Of a DNA stretch of 6,803 nucleotides, positions 6,032-6,803 are shown piece after piece. The stretch is taken from NCBI GenBank assembly GCA_002422725.1, contig DITE01000065.1:1-6803 (forward strand), read 5' to 3'. The notes under the pieces were generated by a model. That model was not told where the DNA came from, did not search any database, and saw only the letters and a list, made by a program, of their open reading frames with translations. The stretch comes from Bacteroidales bacterium UBA6192 (GTDB taxonomy: Bacteria > Bacteroidota > Bacteroidia > Bacteroidales > F082). Within the stretch, counting starts at the first letter, position 1; each line of letters begins with the position of its first letter. The position numbers and the translations under genes were made by a program.

Positions 6032-6803
6032 TTATTCAATGGGATTGGCCACGCTTCCTATAAAGAGCAGGGTGTTGGTGGTACGTTCGCGGATAGCAAA
6101 CACGAAGGGTTTGTTCACTTCAATCACCGGCCCTATGCTCACAGCGTCTATTCCTATTGTAGTTACTGCAGCCGCTTCGGTTCCTTCTTCATTTACTTCA
6201 ACAAAGGTGTTCTGCTTTACGAAACTCACATACAATGAGTTGTCAGAAATATTGCTCAGGTCGGCTAAATCCGGATAAAAAGCATCATTCATTCCCATTT
6301 GCTGCAATTGATCATTGAGTATTTTTTCGAAATCAAATTTGAATTTAGGAAGAGTGATCATCACATCGGACCAGACAGGAACCTCATCAAATACCTGGGT
6401 AAGTTCACTCCAGCTTTCACCGTTAAAATCCTGATAAAACGCATCTAATCCTTCATCGGGCACAATCACAATCATGGAAAAATTTGTCCTTCCATACGGC
6501 ATTTCAACGGCTTCAAAACCATTTCCACTATAATAGATGGCTTTCATCTTTTCCTGAAACATAGTAGGCACTTGAATGGTGCTGCCATTATCGAGCGTGA
6601 AAGCTTTGTCAGCTGTATTGACTTTATCAAATTTACTTGTCCAGTCGCCCTTGAAATACAATGCATTCATCAGAAACATTACGGTTTCATCTGATATTCC
6701 GTCAATCACTTTTTCGATTTTGCCCTGCGTATTGTCGCTTGCCCATTGGTTAATCACATCGACAGATGATGGAAGAAAGAAGTCAAGTCCCTGAACTTCT
6801 GCA
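6032..6803 (-). CDS. Serpin-family protease inhibitor, C-terminal part (cut by window edge)
   Basis: Serpins trap a target serine (sometimes cysteine) protease as a covalent complex after it cleaves an exposed loop. The 256 visible residues are the C-terminal two-thirds of the fold. The first residues read AEVQGLDF at the edge, then INQW, NALYFKGDW, VPTMF, MPYGRTNFSMIVIVP, LPKFKFDFE, MGMNDAF, ADLSNIS, the hinge VNEEGTEAAAVT, then NKPFVFAI and the closing FIGSVANPIE. The hinge has the small residues (P12-P9 AAAV, with P8 Thr) expected of inhibitory serpins. Counting from the hinge Gly as P15, P1-P1' is Val-Ser (6137-6142). About 120-160 N-terminal residues, and any signal or lipoprotein peptide, lie beyond the right edge; a GTG at 6755-6757 is internal and is not the real start. 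Known bacterial relatives include miropin of Tannerella forsythia and siropins of Eubacterium siraeum. It is convergent with the agmatinase-like gene. Confidence 0.95.
   Translation of the reverse strand, partial: AEVQGLDFFLPSSVDVINQWASDNTQGKIEKVIDGISDETVMFLMNALYFKGDWTSKFDKVNTADKAFTLDNGSTIQVPTMFQEKMKAIYYSGNGFEAVEMPYGRTNFSMIVIVPDEGLDAFYQDFNGESWSELTQVFDEVPVWSDVMITLPKFKFDFEKILNDQLQQMGMNDAFYPDLADLSNISDNSLYVSFVKQNTFVEVNEEGTEAAAVTTIGIDAVSIGPVIEVNKPFVFAIRERTTNTLLFIGSVANPIE

Noticed and set aside
5851..6039. 62-codon minus-strand reading frame after the serpin
   Set aside because: It starts at TTG inside the end of the serpin gene, resembles no family I know, and runs through the inverted repeats of the convergent intergenic region.

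Overview
The window looks like chromosomal DNA of a Bacteroidetes (Bacteroidota) bacterium, probably an environmental or gut Bacteroidales-like anaerobe. The evidence is indirect. G+C content is moderate (roughly mid-40s by eye). There are no Shine-Dalgarno sequences at the starts. Octamers matching the Bacteroidetes -7 promoter element TAnnTTTG precede genes. The agmatinase-like protein also has the long, GNVGAR-ending form I associate with this phylum. No mobile element, CRISPR array, tRNA or rRNA is visible.

Layout: 1-204 is a non-coding left edge with two weak inverted repeats. 205-1425 (-) is an RhlE-like DEAD-box RNA helicase that appears to start at TTG. 1589-3868 (-) is hypF, the carbamoyltransferase that makes the cyanide ligands of [NiFe] hydrogenase. 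3888-4712 (-) is a YycJ/WalJ-like metallo-beta-lactamase-fold hydrolase. An intergenic stretch of 79 bp separates it from the divergent gene at 4792-5820 (+), an agmatinase/arginase-family ureohydrolase with all six metal ligands. A convergent intergenic region (5821-6031) holds two inverted repeats. 6032-6803 (-) is the C-terminal part of an inhibitory-type serpin that runs off the right edge.

How they relate: the hydrolase and hypF are almost contiguous on the minus strand and are probably co-transcribed. The helicase follows after 163 bp with a promoter-like octamer of its own, so it may be a separate unit. The hydrolase and the agmatinase-like gene share a short divergent control region whose two -7-like boxes form an inverted repeat. 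The serpin is a separate convergent unit.

Most of the window is ordinary housekeeping or metabolic content, and I do not see a convincing new multi-gene system. The points most worth a second look are the serpin's reactive-centre loop (predicted P1-P1' Val-Ser, aligning without gaps to the loop of human alpha-1-antitrypsin), the TTG start of the helicase, the overlapping divergent promoter, and hypF standing without any other hyp gene.
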